A DNA stretch of 6,527 bases, taken from the NCBI GenBank assembly GCA_025456385.1, contig JALOKS010000162.1, positions 1 through 6,527 on the forward strand, in the 5' to 3' direction. The notes under the pieces were generated by a model, which was given only the letters and a program-made list of their open reading frames with translations, was not told where the DNA came from and did not search any database. Positions 1-6,159 of the stretch are shown one piece after another. Numbering within the stretch: the stretch's first letter is position 1; each line of letters starts with the position of its first letter. Both the position numbers and the translations under genes were made by a program. The stretch comes from Thermoanaerobaculales bacterium. GTDB taxonomy: Bacteria; Acidobacteriota; Thermoanaerobaculia; Thermoanaerobaculales; Sulfomarinibacteraceae.

Positions 1-1076
1 AGCGCGAGGCTCACCGACAGCAGCCGCGGCGAGATGATGGCGTCGATGCCCAGCTCACCGGTCAGCTCCGCGAGGGCGGGGTTGTCGACCACCGCGAAGC
101 TGTGGGCCGCTCCGAGCCGCTCGGCGAGCATGCAGGCCACGACGTTCTCCTCGTGGCGGTCCGTGCAGGCGACAAAGCCCTCCACGCGGTCGACACCCTC
201 CTCGCCGAGCAGCTCGCGATCCGTCGCGCTGCCGTGCACCACCAGGGTGTCCTCGAGCGCGGACGCGGCGGCGTCGCAGGCCTCGCGGCGCTGGTCGATC
301 AACGTGACCGCCACCTTCTGCGCCTCGAGGCGGCGCGCGAGGTTGACGCCGATGCGGGTCGCACCGGCGATCATCACCCGCCGCTCGGGGCCCCGCCGCT
401 GCCTGAGCAGCGCCAGCACGTTGTCGAGCTCGGCGGGGTCCATCGCGAAGTAGACGAGGTCTCCGGCGCGGACCTCGTCCTCGCCGAAGGGCACCCGCCA
501 GCTGCCGTCGCGGCGGATCGCCACCACCAGCATCGGCGTCGCGGGAAACAGCAGCCGCAGGTGGGACAGCAGGAGACCGGCGAACTCGCTCTCCGGTTTG
601 ATGTGGAACCCGGCCACCAGCAGGCGCCCGTCGAAGAAGGAGACGACGTCGACGGCCCCGGGCACCGGCAGCAGGGAGAGGACCTTCTCGACCGCGGCCA
701 TGCTCGGGTTGATCGCCACGCGCTCGACACCCGGTTCGCGGGCGATCCGCCGGAAGCCCTCCTCGTGGCCCGGATCGCGCAGCCGCGCCGCCACCTTGGG
801 CACCCTGAAGATGCTGGAGGCGACCAGCGCCACCACCATGTTGGCCTCGTCGGAGTCGGTCGTGGCGGCCAGCAGCTCGGCGCTCTCGATGCCGGCCTTG
901 AGGAGCACCGGCACCGTCGCCCCGTTGCCGCAGATCGTCTGCACGTCGAGCCGCTCGTTGAGGTTCGCCAGCAGCTCGCGGTTCTGCTCGACGAGCACCA
1001 CGTCGTGGCCGTCGCCGGCCAGCTTCTCGGCCAGGGTCGAACCGACCAGGCCGCCACCGACCACGATCACCTGCAT
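1..1076 (-). CDS. trkA: Trk-type K+ uptake regulatory subunit TrkA (3' end cut by window edge)
   Basis: Cytosolic NAD(H)-binding subunit that gates the membrane K+ channel of Trk/Ktr systems. Reading leftward from ATG at 1076, 358 codons are visible; the family is usually about 450 residues, so roughly the last 90 lie beyond base 1. The N-terminus reads MQVIVVGGGLVGSTLAEKLA, a classical Rossmann motif (G7-x-G9-x-x-G12) with the ribose-binding acidic residue E30 at the end of strand 2. It is followed by CGNGAT...LLKAGI, typical of TrkA_N, then a TrkA_C-like stretch (GFHIKPES, VPFGEDEVRAGDLVYF). A second Rossmann domain starts near residue 234 (MIAGATRIGVNLARRLE); its motif is G-A-T-R-I-G, with Thr in place of the middle Gly. 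The start is chosen because the motif begins a few residues later. No Shine-Dalgarno is seen: the bases just upstream on this strand read CCTCCTC. A trkH/ktrB partner may lie past the left edge (inference). Confidence 0.93.
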   Translation of the reverse strand, partial: MQVIVVGGGLVGSTLAEKLAGDGHDVVLVEQNRELLANLNERLDVQTICGNGATVPVLLKAGIESAELLAATTDSDEANMVVALVASSIFRVPKVAARLRDPGHEEGFRRIAREPGVERVAINPSMAAVEKVLSLLPVPGAVDVVSFFDGRLLVAGFHIKPESEFAGLLLSHLRLLFPATPMLVVAIRRDGSWRVPFGEDEVRAGDLVYFAMDPAELDNVLALLRQRRGPERRVMIAGATRIGVNLARRLEAQKVAVTLIDQRREACDAAASALEDTLVVHGSATDRELLGEEGVDRVEGFVACTDRHEENVVACMLAERLGAAHSFAVVDNPALAELTGELGIDAIISPRLLSVSLA

Positions 1077-1132
1077 GAGGAGGCCCCGGGAGACGGTGGG
1101 TTCAGGACGAGACGGCTCGGCATCGTGGGGAA

Positions 1133-1138
1133 AGTGTA
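1133..1138 (-). promoter_or_regulatory. Possible -10 element for trkA
   Basis: On the minus strand TACACT (consensus TATAAT) lies about 57 bases upstream of the trkA ATG, inside the 8-bp palindrome GTGTACAC (1134-1141). There is no convincing -35 hexamer; at the expected distance the sequence is the AT-rich left repeat arm. This is a weak call based on one hexamer in otherwise GC-rich DNA. Confidence 0.22.
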
Positions 1139-1148
1139 CACAAGAACG

Positions 1149-1175
1149 GATTTCGAATTTCGAATTTCGAATTTC
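1149..1175. repeat. AT-rich heptad repeat, left arm of inverted pair
   Basis: A partial unit GATTTC is followed by three exact copies of the 7-bp unit GAATTTC (1155-1161, 1162-1168, 1169-1175). Each junction creates the palindrome TTCGAA. The reverse complement of this 27-bp arm matches 1332-1358 at 26 of 27 positions. The AT content contrasts sharply with the surrounding GC-rich DNA. From memory, similar TTCGAA heptad tracts are scattered in intergenic DNA of several environmental bacterial lineages; their function is not known to me. Confidence 0.85.
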
Positions 1176-1331
1176 ATCCACCCACCCCCATACGCCAAGG
1201 CGCAAAGGCCGCCCGGCCTCCCACCCCGCCACGACGCACAGGAGATGGGTCGAGTTTCTGGCTGCCTCTGTGCGTGTGATTGCGAGGGAGAAGCGACGGC
1301 GGAGCATCCACCGGTTGGCCCGGAAAAATTC
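1176..1331. repeat. Core between inverted heptad arms (dispersed-repeat-like sequence)
   Basis: This 156-bp noncoding core separates the two AT-rich arms. At 1191-1208 it carries TACGCCAAGGCGCAAAGG, which resembles the CGCCAAGG/CGCAAAGG intergenic repeat sequences common in environmental bacterial genomes (recognised from memory, not searched). Further along, near 1256-1290, a GGCTGCCTCTGTGCGTGTGA stretch looks like a diverged inverted partner of that kind of element. No credible coding frame, tRNA or rRNA is seen. Together with the arms it looks like a composite, possibly mobile or degenerate, intergenic repeat. Confidence 0.4.
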
Positions 1332-1348
1332 GAATTTCGAAATTCGAA
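1324..1348 (-). terminator. Terminator-like palindrome with U-tract
   Basis: On the minus strand a perfect 20-bp palindrome (1329-1348, centred on TTTCGAAA) is followed directly by five T residues (plus-strand AAAAA at 1324-1328). It lies 13 bases beyond the stop codon of the cytochrome lipoprotein gene. It could fold as an 8-bp stem TTCGAATT/AATTCGAA with a TCGA loop and a U-tract, the layout of a Rho-independent terminator. The stem is AT-rich and therefore weak, and it is built from the heptad repeat, so termination is an inference. Confidence 0.4.
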
Positions 1349-1358
1349 ATTCGAAATC
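1332..1358. repeat. AT-rich heptad repeat, right arm of inverted pair
   Basis: The order is one GAATTTC unit (1332-1338), two inverted units GAAATTC (1339-1345, 1346-1352) and a partial GAAATC (1353-1358). This arm is the inverse of the left arm with one mismatch in 27, and the switch of unit orientation creates the terminator-like palindrome. It ends 2 bases short of the stop codon of the cytochrome lipoprotein gene (TGA complement at 1361-1363), so the repeat abuts the coding sequence. Confidence 0.85.
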
Positions 1359-1360
1359 TT

Positions 1361-1762
1361 TCAGGGCCTCGCTCCACCCTCGATCCACCTCCGGTAGAGC
1401 TCGAGCTCGGCGGGAGGCAGCATCTTGGATCCGGTGAGCGTCCGCGGCATGCCCTTGCCGTGCGGCGCGCGGTGCTCGAGCTTGAGCCACAGATAGGAGG
1501 CCTCCGGCTCGCCGGGTGAGACCAGCGCCATCGACGGCGCCTGCACCGAGCGGGACCCGACGAGGGCTGCAAAGCCGCGGCCCGACTCCAGCACCAGCTC
1601 CGCCTCCGGGTCCTCCGCCTCGTGGCAGCCCAGGCAGCGCGCGATCACCAGCGGCTCGAGGTGGGCCGCGTAGGAGATCGGCTCGCTTGCCGGCACCTCC
1701 GGCACCCGCGCGCCGCAGCCGGCGAGCACCACGCCGACGAGGGCGAGGCTGAGACCTCGCAC
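1361..1762 (-). CDS. Monohaem cytochrome c-type lipoprotein (planctomycete cytochrome-like)
   Basis: This encodes a 133-residue exported lipoprotein that probably carries one covalent haem c at the periplasmic face and takes part in electron transfer. Residues 1-16 form a short signal with hydrophobic LALVGVVLAG and lipobox L-A-G-C16. The haem-binding motif is C43-L-G-C46-H47 in the context LEPLVIARCLGCHEAED. The following pattern (LVLESGRGFAALVG, VSPGEPEASYLWLKL, KMLPPAELELYRRWIEGGA) is the layout of planctomycete-type cytochrome c domains. M114 (or M105) is a candidate distal ligand, and the Trp-Ile-x-Gly-Gly-Ala end is typical. The GTG start at 1762 is chosen because it leaves a compact lipoprotein signal; the same frame is open far upstream, but only as antisense-free GC-rich shadow over the next gene. 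It begins 11 nt after the stop of the upstream PPDK_N-like gene, with no clear Shine-Dalgarno, suggesting translational coupling. Redox partner and role are unknown. Confidence 0.82.
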   Translation of the reverse strand: MRGLSLALVGVVLAGCGARVPEVPASEPISYAAHLEPLVIARCLGCHEAEDPEAELVLESGRGFAALVGSRSVQAPSMALVSPGEPEASYLWLKLEHRAPHGKGMPRTLTGSKMLPPAELELYRRWIEGGARP

Positions 1763-1773
1763 GGCCGACGGTC

Positions 1774-3525
1774 TCAGGGGGAGCCCCGCCGGATCAGACC
1801 GCGCCGGGTCGCACAGTCGATGCGCACGTCGAGCGGCCGCGGCACGCGCACGTGGCGGACGTGGCGGCTCTCCCAGATCGCCTCCTGGTCCTCGAGCCAC
1901 TGCCAGTCGATGCGGCCGTGGCCGCCGGCCTCCACCTGCATGTAGAGCACCCGGTGGTTCAGCAGGCGGTGGAAGAACTGGGTGCCGTGGCCGAGGTTCA
2001 CCGGGGCGTCGGACAGGGAAGCCTCGACGATCACGCGGGCCGCCGAGATCTGCCCCCACTTCACCGGCACTCCGAAGCGGTCGTCCGTGGTTCCCCAGCG
2101 GCCGGGGCCGATGAAGACCCCGAAGCGCCCCTCCTCGACCAGGCCGCGGTTGACGGCATCGAGCTCGGAGGCCATCATCCGCGTCCAGCCGCGGTCGAAG
2201 TGCTGCGGCCGCAGGTAGACGACGTCGGTGAGGTCGCTGCGCGCGCCCTGACCGAGGCAGTTGTCCGAGGCGACCAGCACGTCCGCGGCCTCGAGCTCGC
2301 CGTCCTCGACCGGGGTGCGCTCGCCCGGCGTCAGCATCGACCGCACCTGCAGGAAGGCGACCTTCATCGGCAGCCCCCGCTCGCGGTCGAGCTCGGCCGC
2401 GATCTCGATCTCGGCCTCGCCGTTGAGCACGTTGCAGGCAAGCTCCAGGAGGTGCTCGACCACCGGCGTGAACGGGATCGTCCGCGACTCGAGGACCGGG
2501 GCGAAGGTCACCGCCCGCGGCCCCGGGCTCGCGATCCCGGTCCGCAGCTGGTCCGCGCCCGGGTCGTAGGTCGAGGCGAGGAAGTCGAGAGTGCCGTCCT
2601 CCTCGGCGTCGCCGAGACCGCAGCGCAGCAGGCAGGCGGCCTCCCGCGCCGGGTCCGGCGGCGGCGGGTCGCCGACGTTGATCGCCCAGAAGCTCGTCTG
2701 CGTGAAGGCGAGCAGGTCGGCGGTGCTCTTGAAGGGCGGCGGCGCGAGGGCCCTGTACGGGCAGTAGCTCCACACGTGGTCACCATCGGTGATGGTCTTG
2801 CCGAGGCCGAGCGCCACCCGCACGACGCCGTCCTCACGCTTGCTGCCGGGCAACGGGTAGTGGTTGTAGGAGCGGACCACCGCGGACAGGGTCGGGTAGA
2901 ACCTTCCGTCGTGGCGCCGGCCGAAGACCTCCTGCACGATCACCGCCATCTGCTCGGCGTCGGCGGCGAGGCCGGCGGCGCGACGCGACCGGATGGCGCC
3001 GTCGAAGAAGGTCGAGGCCCAGGCCAGCTTGATGGCGCTCGCGAGCCTGCGGTAGCGCAGCGCGTCATTGTCCTCGGAGTTGGGAATCATCTTCGTGGTG
3101 AAGGCGCCGGCGAAGGCCCGGTGGTGGACATCCTCGAGAAAGCTCGACGGCCGCACCGCCAGCGGCGCGTGCGTGAGGGCGAGGAGCTGCCGCAGCTGCT
3201 CGCGGATCTCCTCCGTCAGCTCGCCGCGCACGAAGGCGAGGGCGATCTCGGGATCGGGGGCTTCGCCGAGGGCGACCTCGCGCAAGCGATTGCGCTCGAC
3301 GAACTCGGTGAAGACGTCGGTGGCGATCACGACCGCGCGCGGCACCACGACCTCGACGTCCGGGAAGCGCGCCCCGTCGAAGCGAGGCAGGATCTGCTCG
3401 ATGATCTGGCGGAGCCCGGCGGCCTTGCCGCCGACGCTGCCGGTGCCGATGCGCGCGAGGCGCTGCTCGACTCCGAAGGTTTTGGGATCGAAGCTGGGAA
3501 CTCCCACGTCGACGGGTCTGCTCAT
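1774..3525 (-). CDS. PEP/pyruvate-binding (PPDK N-terminal-like) domain protein
   Basis: A 583-residue cytosolic protein related to the N-terminal ATP-grasp-like nucleotide-binding domain of pyruvate phosphate dikinase and PEP synthase. Visible motifs: IGTGSVGGKAAGL at residues 26-38, with K34 matching the conserved GGK lysine; PLAVRPSSFLED at 121-132, with R125 and the following E-D as in the ATP site; FAGAFTTKMIPN; RVALGLGKTITDGDHVW; and a C-terminal block with FIGPGRWGTTDDRFGVPV (about 471-488), QISAARVIVE and NLGHGTQFF (about 510-518). It ends before any phosphohistidine swivel domain (no TSH-type motif) or PEP/pyruvate TIM barrel, so it cannot be a complete PEP synthase. Related family members are often preceded by a receiver-like or other N-terminal region; here the domain starts almost at once. 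The ATG at 3525 has GAGG at 3534-3537, 8 nt upstream. It leads a probable two-gene unit with the cytochrome lipoprotein. Substrate and reaction are unknown. Confidence 0.85.
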   Translation of the reverse strand: MSRPVDVGVPSFDPKTFGVEQRLARIGTGSVGGKAAGLRQIIEQILPRFDGARFPDVEVVVPRAVVIATDVFTEFVERNRLREVALGEAPDPEIALAFVRGELTEEIREQLRQLLALTHAPLAVRPSSFLEDVHHRAFAGAFTTKMIPNSEDNDALRYRRLASAIKLAWASTFFDGAIRSRRAAGLAADAEQMAVIVQEVFGRRHDGRFYPTLSAVVRSYNHYPLPGSKREDGVVRVALGLGKTITDGDHVWSYCPYRALAPPPFKSTADLLAFTQTSFWAINVGDPPPPDPAREAACLLRCGLGDAEEDGTLDFLASTYDPGADQLRTGIASPGPRAVTFAPVLESRTIPFTPVVEHLLELACNVLNGEAEIEIAAELDRERGLPMKVAFLQVRSMLTPGERTPVEDGELEAADVLVASDNCLGQGARSDLTDVVYLRPQHFDRGWTRMMASELDAVNRGLVEEGRFGVFIGPGRWGTTDDRFGVPVKWGQISAARVIVEASLSDAPVNLGHGTQFFHRLLNHRVLYMQVEAGGHGRIDWQWLEDQEAIWESRHVRHVRVPRPLDVRIDCATRRGLIRRGSP

Positions 3526-3614
3526 GCCCGAAGCCTCGCGCGTCCCCCGCCGCCTGTCAACTCCGGGACGGCGGCCGCTGGCCCGGCCGATCCTCCTGCG
3601 TTACCCTGAAGGCT

Positions 3615-3619
3615 GGAGG
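3615..3619 (+). promoter_or_regulatory. Shine-Dalgarno GGAGG that decides the start at 3626
   Basis: GGAGG precedes two adjacent ATG codons at 3623 and 3626. Spacing is 3 nt to the first and 6 nt to the second, so the second ATG is the better start. The frame stays open upstream, over the start of the divergent PPDK_N-like gene, but that part looks like shadow sequence. Confidence 0.6.
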
Positions 3620-3625
3620 TCGATG

Positions 3626-3985
3626 ATGAGGACAGTCTCGCAGGTCTCGCTCCTCGTGGTCGCTGCAGTCATCGCTCTCGCAGCGCCTGCACCTGCAGCC
3701 GACAGTCGGTCCTACGACAAGCCCATCGAGGTGGTGTGGGACGAGGCCGTGAAGGCGATCCGGGACGCCGACATGGTCCTCACCGACTCGAAGCGGCCCG
3801 AGCACTGGTTCACCATGAAGACCGAAGGGAAGACCCTCTCCCGCACGCTTCACTTCAAGGTCGACCTCGCCCAGTCGGGCAGCCGAACCGAGGTCAGCGT
3901 CCGGGCGGACGAGGAGGACGCTTCGAAGCGAAGCGCCGAGGTCGTCACCCGCTACCTCGAGGCCCTCGACCGGCGCATGGACTGA
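3626..3985 (+). CDS. Small secreted protein of unknown function
   Basis: A predicted 119-residue exported protein that I do not recognise as a named family. It has a clean Sec signal: MRTVSQ, a hydrophobic core LLVVAAVIALAA, and an Ala-rich cleavage region ending near residues 24-25 (APAPAA/DSRSY). The mature part of about 95 residues starts YDKPIEVVWDEAVKAI, then has alternating strand-like segments (HWFTMKTEG, TLSRTLHFKVDL, SRTEVSVRADEE) and a C-terminal helix SAEVVTRYLEALDRRMD. The helix-strand-strand-helix order, with the Y-x-x-P...VW-x-A start, resembles small periplasmic proteins of the DUF3568 or BamC-like helix-grip type; that comparison is a guess from pattern only. No lipobox Cys is present. 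It is divergent from the PPDK_N-like gene, with a 100-bp shared upstream region, and lies 126 bp before cstA. Confidence 0.72.
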   Translation: MRTVSQVSLLVVAAVIALAAPAPAADSRSYDKPIEVVWDEAVKAIRDADMVLTDSKRPEHWFTMKTEGKTLSRTLHFKVDLAQSGSRTEVSVRADEEDASKRSAEVVTRYLEALDRRMD

Positions 3986-4005
3986 GCGCGAGGCACTCGG
4001 CGCTC
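3984..4005 (+). terminator. Hairpin at the end of the small secreted protein gene
   Basis: GAGCGC (3984-3989) pairs with GCGCTC (4000-4005), and inner GAG (3990-3992) pairs with CTC (3996-3998) with one bulged G and a GCA loop. The stem overlaps the stop codon. No U-tract follows, so it may be an attenuator or Rho-dependent pause, or chance in GC-rich DNA. Confidence 0.25.
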
Positions 4006-4111
4006 GGTCAGGTCTCCGCAGGCTTGATGGCTCGCGAGCGGGAGCGACGCGCGCCCGGCGGCCTCGAGCCGACGGTGAATCCGGGCTAGACTCGGCGCTG
4101 GGGGGAGCCTG

Positions 4112-5650
4112 ATGACGGCGTTCATCATCGGCTGCGCGCTGCTGATCGCCGGCTACGTCGTCTGGGGCCGGATCACCGAGGCCGCGGTCCGCCCGGAGCC
4201 GGAGCGGCCGACCCCCGCGCTGCGCCTGGCGGACGGCCTCGACTACGTGGCCATGCCGACCTGGCGGGTCTACCTCGTGCAGCTCCTCAACATCGCCGGC
4301 CTCGGGCCCGTCTTCGGGCCGATCATGGGCGCCCTGTGGGGCCCGCAGGTCTTCCTGTGGGTGGTCTTCGGCTGCATCCTCGGCGGCGCCGTCCACGACC
4401 TCCTCTCCGGCGCGATGTCGATCCGCAACGACGGCGCGGGCCTCCCCGACCTCATCGGCCGCTACCTCGGCCGCACCGCCCGCCACCTCGCCACCGCCTT
4501 CATCCTCGTCCTGACCGTCCTGGTCGGCACCGTCTTCGTCAAGGGACCCGCGCTGCTCATCGTGCAGCTGCTGCCGGCCGAGACGGTCGGCTCCTGGCTC
4601 GGCGGCGGCACCGCGGCCTTTCTCGGCAGCGTCGTCGCCGGGCAGCCGGCGTGGCTGTGGGTGGTCATGGCGGCGATCTTCGTCTACTACATCCTCGCCA
4701 CGCTGCTGCCGATCGACGTCATCATCGGCCGGCTCTATCCCTTCTTCGCCCTCGCGTTGCTCGTCATGGTGACGGGCCTCGGCGCGGCTCTCCTGAGCGG
4801 CCGGCTGCCGGCGCCGGACTTCACGCTCGCCAACCTGCACCCGGCGTCGATGCCGGCCTGGCCGATCATCTTCATCACCGTCAGCTGCGGCGCCGTGAGC
4901 GGCTTTCACGGCACCCAGAGCCCGCTCATGGCCCGCTGCCTGGGCAGCGAGCGCCACCTCAAGGTCGTGTTCTACGGCGCCATGATCGCCGAGGGATTCA
5001 TAGCCCTGGTGTGGGCGGGCGCCGCGCAGGGCTTCTACGGCGGCACCGGCGAGCTCGGCGCGGCCCTCGCGAGCGGCGGCCCCGGCAGGGTGGTGTACGA
5101 GGTGTGCACGAGCGTCATGGGCACGGTGGGCGGCGTGCTCGCCGTGCTCGGCGTGGTGGTGCTGCCGGTCACCTCGGGCGACACCGCCTTCCGGGTCGCG
5201 CGCCTGATCGCCGCCGATTACCTGAAGCTCTCCCAGCGCCGGGCGCGCAACCGCTACCTGATCGCGGTGCCGATGTTCGCGGTCGCGGCGGCCCTCAACT
5301 TCATCGACTTCGGGATCGTCTGGCGCTACTTCGGCTGGGCCAACCAGACCCTGGCCGCGGTCACCCTGTGGGCCGGGGCGGTCTACCTCGCCCGCCGCCG
5401 CAGCCGCTGGTGGCTCGCCGCGGCGCCCGCGACCTTCATGACCGCTGTCACCACCGCCTACATCATGGTCGAGGAGGCCGGCCTCGGCCTGCCCCAGCCC
5501 ACCGGCACCCTGATCGGCCTCGCCGTCGCCCTCGCCGCGCTCGCGTGGTTCCTCGCGGTGCGGCCGCGGCTTCCGCCCGACGAGGACTCCCCCGTTCTCG
5601 CGGCCCAGCCCACCGCGGCCGAGCGCGCCGGCGACAGCCTCGCCTGCTGA
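4112..5650 (+). CDS. cstA: CstA-family carbon starvation transporter (short form)
   Basis: A 512-residue polytopic inner-membrane transporter of the CstA/BtsT family, whose E. coli members take up pyruvate and have been linked to peptide use under carbon starvation. Family signatures are strong: DGLDYVAMPTWRVYLVQLLN (residues 41-60), IAGLGPVFGPIMGALWGP (61-78), GGAVHDLLSGAMSIRNDGAG (91-110), and SGDTAFRVARLIAADYL from residue 355. About 12 or more hydrophobic segments alternate with short polar loops. At 512 residues it is much shorter than the roughly 700-residue E. coli proteins but fits the compact CstA group of other phyla; the C-terminal hydrophobic helices (about 410-490) are present, so it does not look truncated. 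ATG at 4112 is preceded by GGGGGAG (4101-4107), 4 nt away. Substrate (pyruvate or another small acid) is inferred from family only. No BtsS/BtsR-like two-component pair is visible nearby. Confidence 0.93.
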   Translation: MTAFIIGCALLIAGYVVWGRITEAAVRPEPERPTPALRLADGLDYVAMPTWRVYLVQLLNIAGLGPVFGPIMGALWGPQVFLWVVFGCILGGAVHDLLSGAMSIRNDGAGLPDLIGRYLGRTARHLATAFILVLTVLVGTVFVKGPALLIVQLLPAETVGSWLGGGTAAFLGSVVAGQPAWLWVVMAAIFVYYILATLLPIDVIIGRLYPFFALALLVMVTGLGAALLSGRLPAPDFTLANLHPASMPAWPIIFITVSCGAVSGFHGTQSPLMARCLGSERHLKVVFYGAMIAEGFIALVWAGAAQGFYGGTGELGAALASGGPGRVVYEVCTSVMGTVGGVLAVLGVVVLPVTSGDTAFRVARLIAADYLKLSQRRARNRYLIAVPMFAVAAALNFIDFGIVWRYFGWANQTLAAVTLWAGAVYLARRRSRWWLAAAPATFMTAVTTAYIMVEEAGLGLPQPTGTLIGLAVALAALAWFLAVRPRLPPDEDSPVLAAQPTAAERAGDSLAC

Positions 5651-5653
5651 GCC

Positions 5654-6109
5654 TCAGACGAGGACGCCGCGCTTCGCCTGCGCCCGCGCGTACAGGAGCA
5701 GGAAGATCGCGACGACCCAGATGATCGCCGTGAAGATCGCGCCGCCGGTGCCCATGATCTTCACGCCCTCGGACAGGCCGAAGGTGTAGACCGAGCTGAC
5801 GACCATCCCGGCGATGGAAGCCGCGAAGGCCCACACCGCCCACCTCTTCCTGAGCAGCAGCCCGATCGAGCCCACGAAGGCGCCCCACACGCCGAAGGCC
5901 CAGCCGGAGACCGCCCAGGCCGGGAAGCCGTAGAAGTACGCCAGCTGCTCCGGCGTGAACTGCTGCATGTAGAACTCGAGCTTGAACTGGGTCGCCACGT
6001 AGTCGAAGGCTCCCATCCCGTTCCACAGCAGCGCCAGCACGCCGACCACCCACAGGTGCACCGGCGTCCGCGCGCGCGCACCGCTCCCGCTCGACTCGAC
6101 AGCGGTCAT
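5654..6109 (-). CDS. Four-helix integral membrane protein of unknown function
   Basis: A 151-residue protein with a short polar N-terminus and four predicted membrane helices: about 18-36 (HLWVVGVLALLWNGMGAFDY), 61-85, 89-110 and 122-141, ending in a basic tail (ARAQAKRGVLV). Between helices 1 and 2 lies a hallmark loop, FYMQQFTPEQLAYFYGFPAW (46-65). I recognise this pattern from widespread, uncharacterised proteobacterial proteins sometimes labelled sugar transporter; nothing in the sequence proves transport, and the size suggests a small sensor or accessory membrane protein. ATG at 6109 has the best ribosome-binding site of the window (AGGAGG, 5 nt upstream). It converges on cstA with 3 bp between stop codons and is divergent from the HAF-repeat gene. 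Confidence 0.85.
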   Translation of the reverse strand: MTAVESSGSGARARTPVHLWVVGVLALLWNGMGAFDYVATQFKLEFYMQQFTPEQLAYFYGFPAWAVSGWAFGVWGAFVGSIGLLLRKRWAVWAFAASIAGMVVSSVYTFGLSEGVKIMGTGGAIFTAIIWVVAIFLLLYARAQAKRGVLV

Positions 6110-6114
6110 GATCC

Positions 6115-6120
6115 CCTCCT
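6115..6120 (-). promoter_or_regulatory. Consensus Shine-Dalgarno AGGAGG of the four-helix protein
   Basis: The minus strand reads AAAAGGAGGGGATCATG, a perfect AGGAGG with 5-nt spacing to ATG at 6109. It fixes that start and suggests efficient translation compared with the weak sites elsewhere in the window. Confidence 0.75.
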
Positions 6121-6159
6121 TTTCGCACTGATCCTGAGGCGCACTCTAGCACAGGGATC

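Noticed and set aside
1149..1358. CRISPR array
   Set aside because: Units are 7 bp and contiguous, with only two inverted blocks, no regular spacers and no cas genes.
102..1397. 431-codon plus-strand frame opposite trkA
   Set aside because: Antisense shadow: rich in His, Arg, Gln and Asp with no domain, while the minus strand gives a textbook TrkA in the same region.
1763..2773. Upstream extension of the cytochrome lipoprotein frame (470-codon frame)
   Set aside because: The extension overlaps the real PPDK_N-like gene in another frame and is Arg/Ala/Pro-rich; the lipoprotein signal at 1762 marks the true start.
3555..3560. TTGACA on the minus strand as a -35 box for the PPDK_N-like gene
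   Set aside because: With 17-nt spacing the -10 position reads GAGGCT and would overlap the ribosome-binding site, so a promoter here is not credible.
1852..3609. 585-codon plus-strand frame opposite the PPDK_N-like gene
   Set aside because: Same length as the real gene but composition is low-complexity (Arg, Asp, Val, His) and it lacks recognisable motifs; the opposite strand shows clear PPDK_N motifs.
3557..4957. 466-codon minus-strand frame opposite the small secreted protein and cstA
   Set aside because: Charged, repetitive composition (Asp, Glu, Gly, Arg, His) typical of antisense frames in GC-rich genes; cstA motifs on the plus strand are decisive.
4336..5724. 462-codon plus-strand frame inside cstA
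   Set aside because: Extremely Arg/Pro/His-rich +1 shadow of the CstA reading frame.
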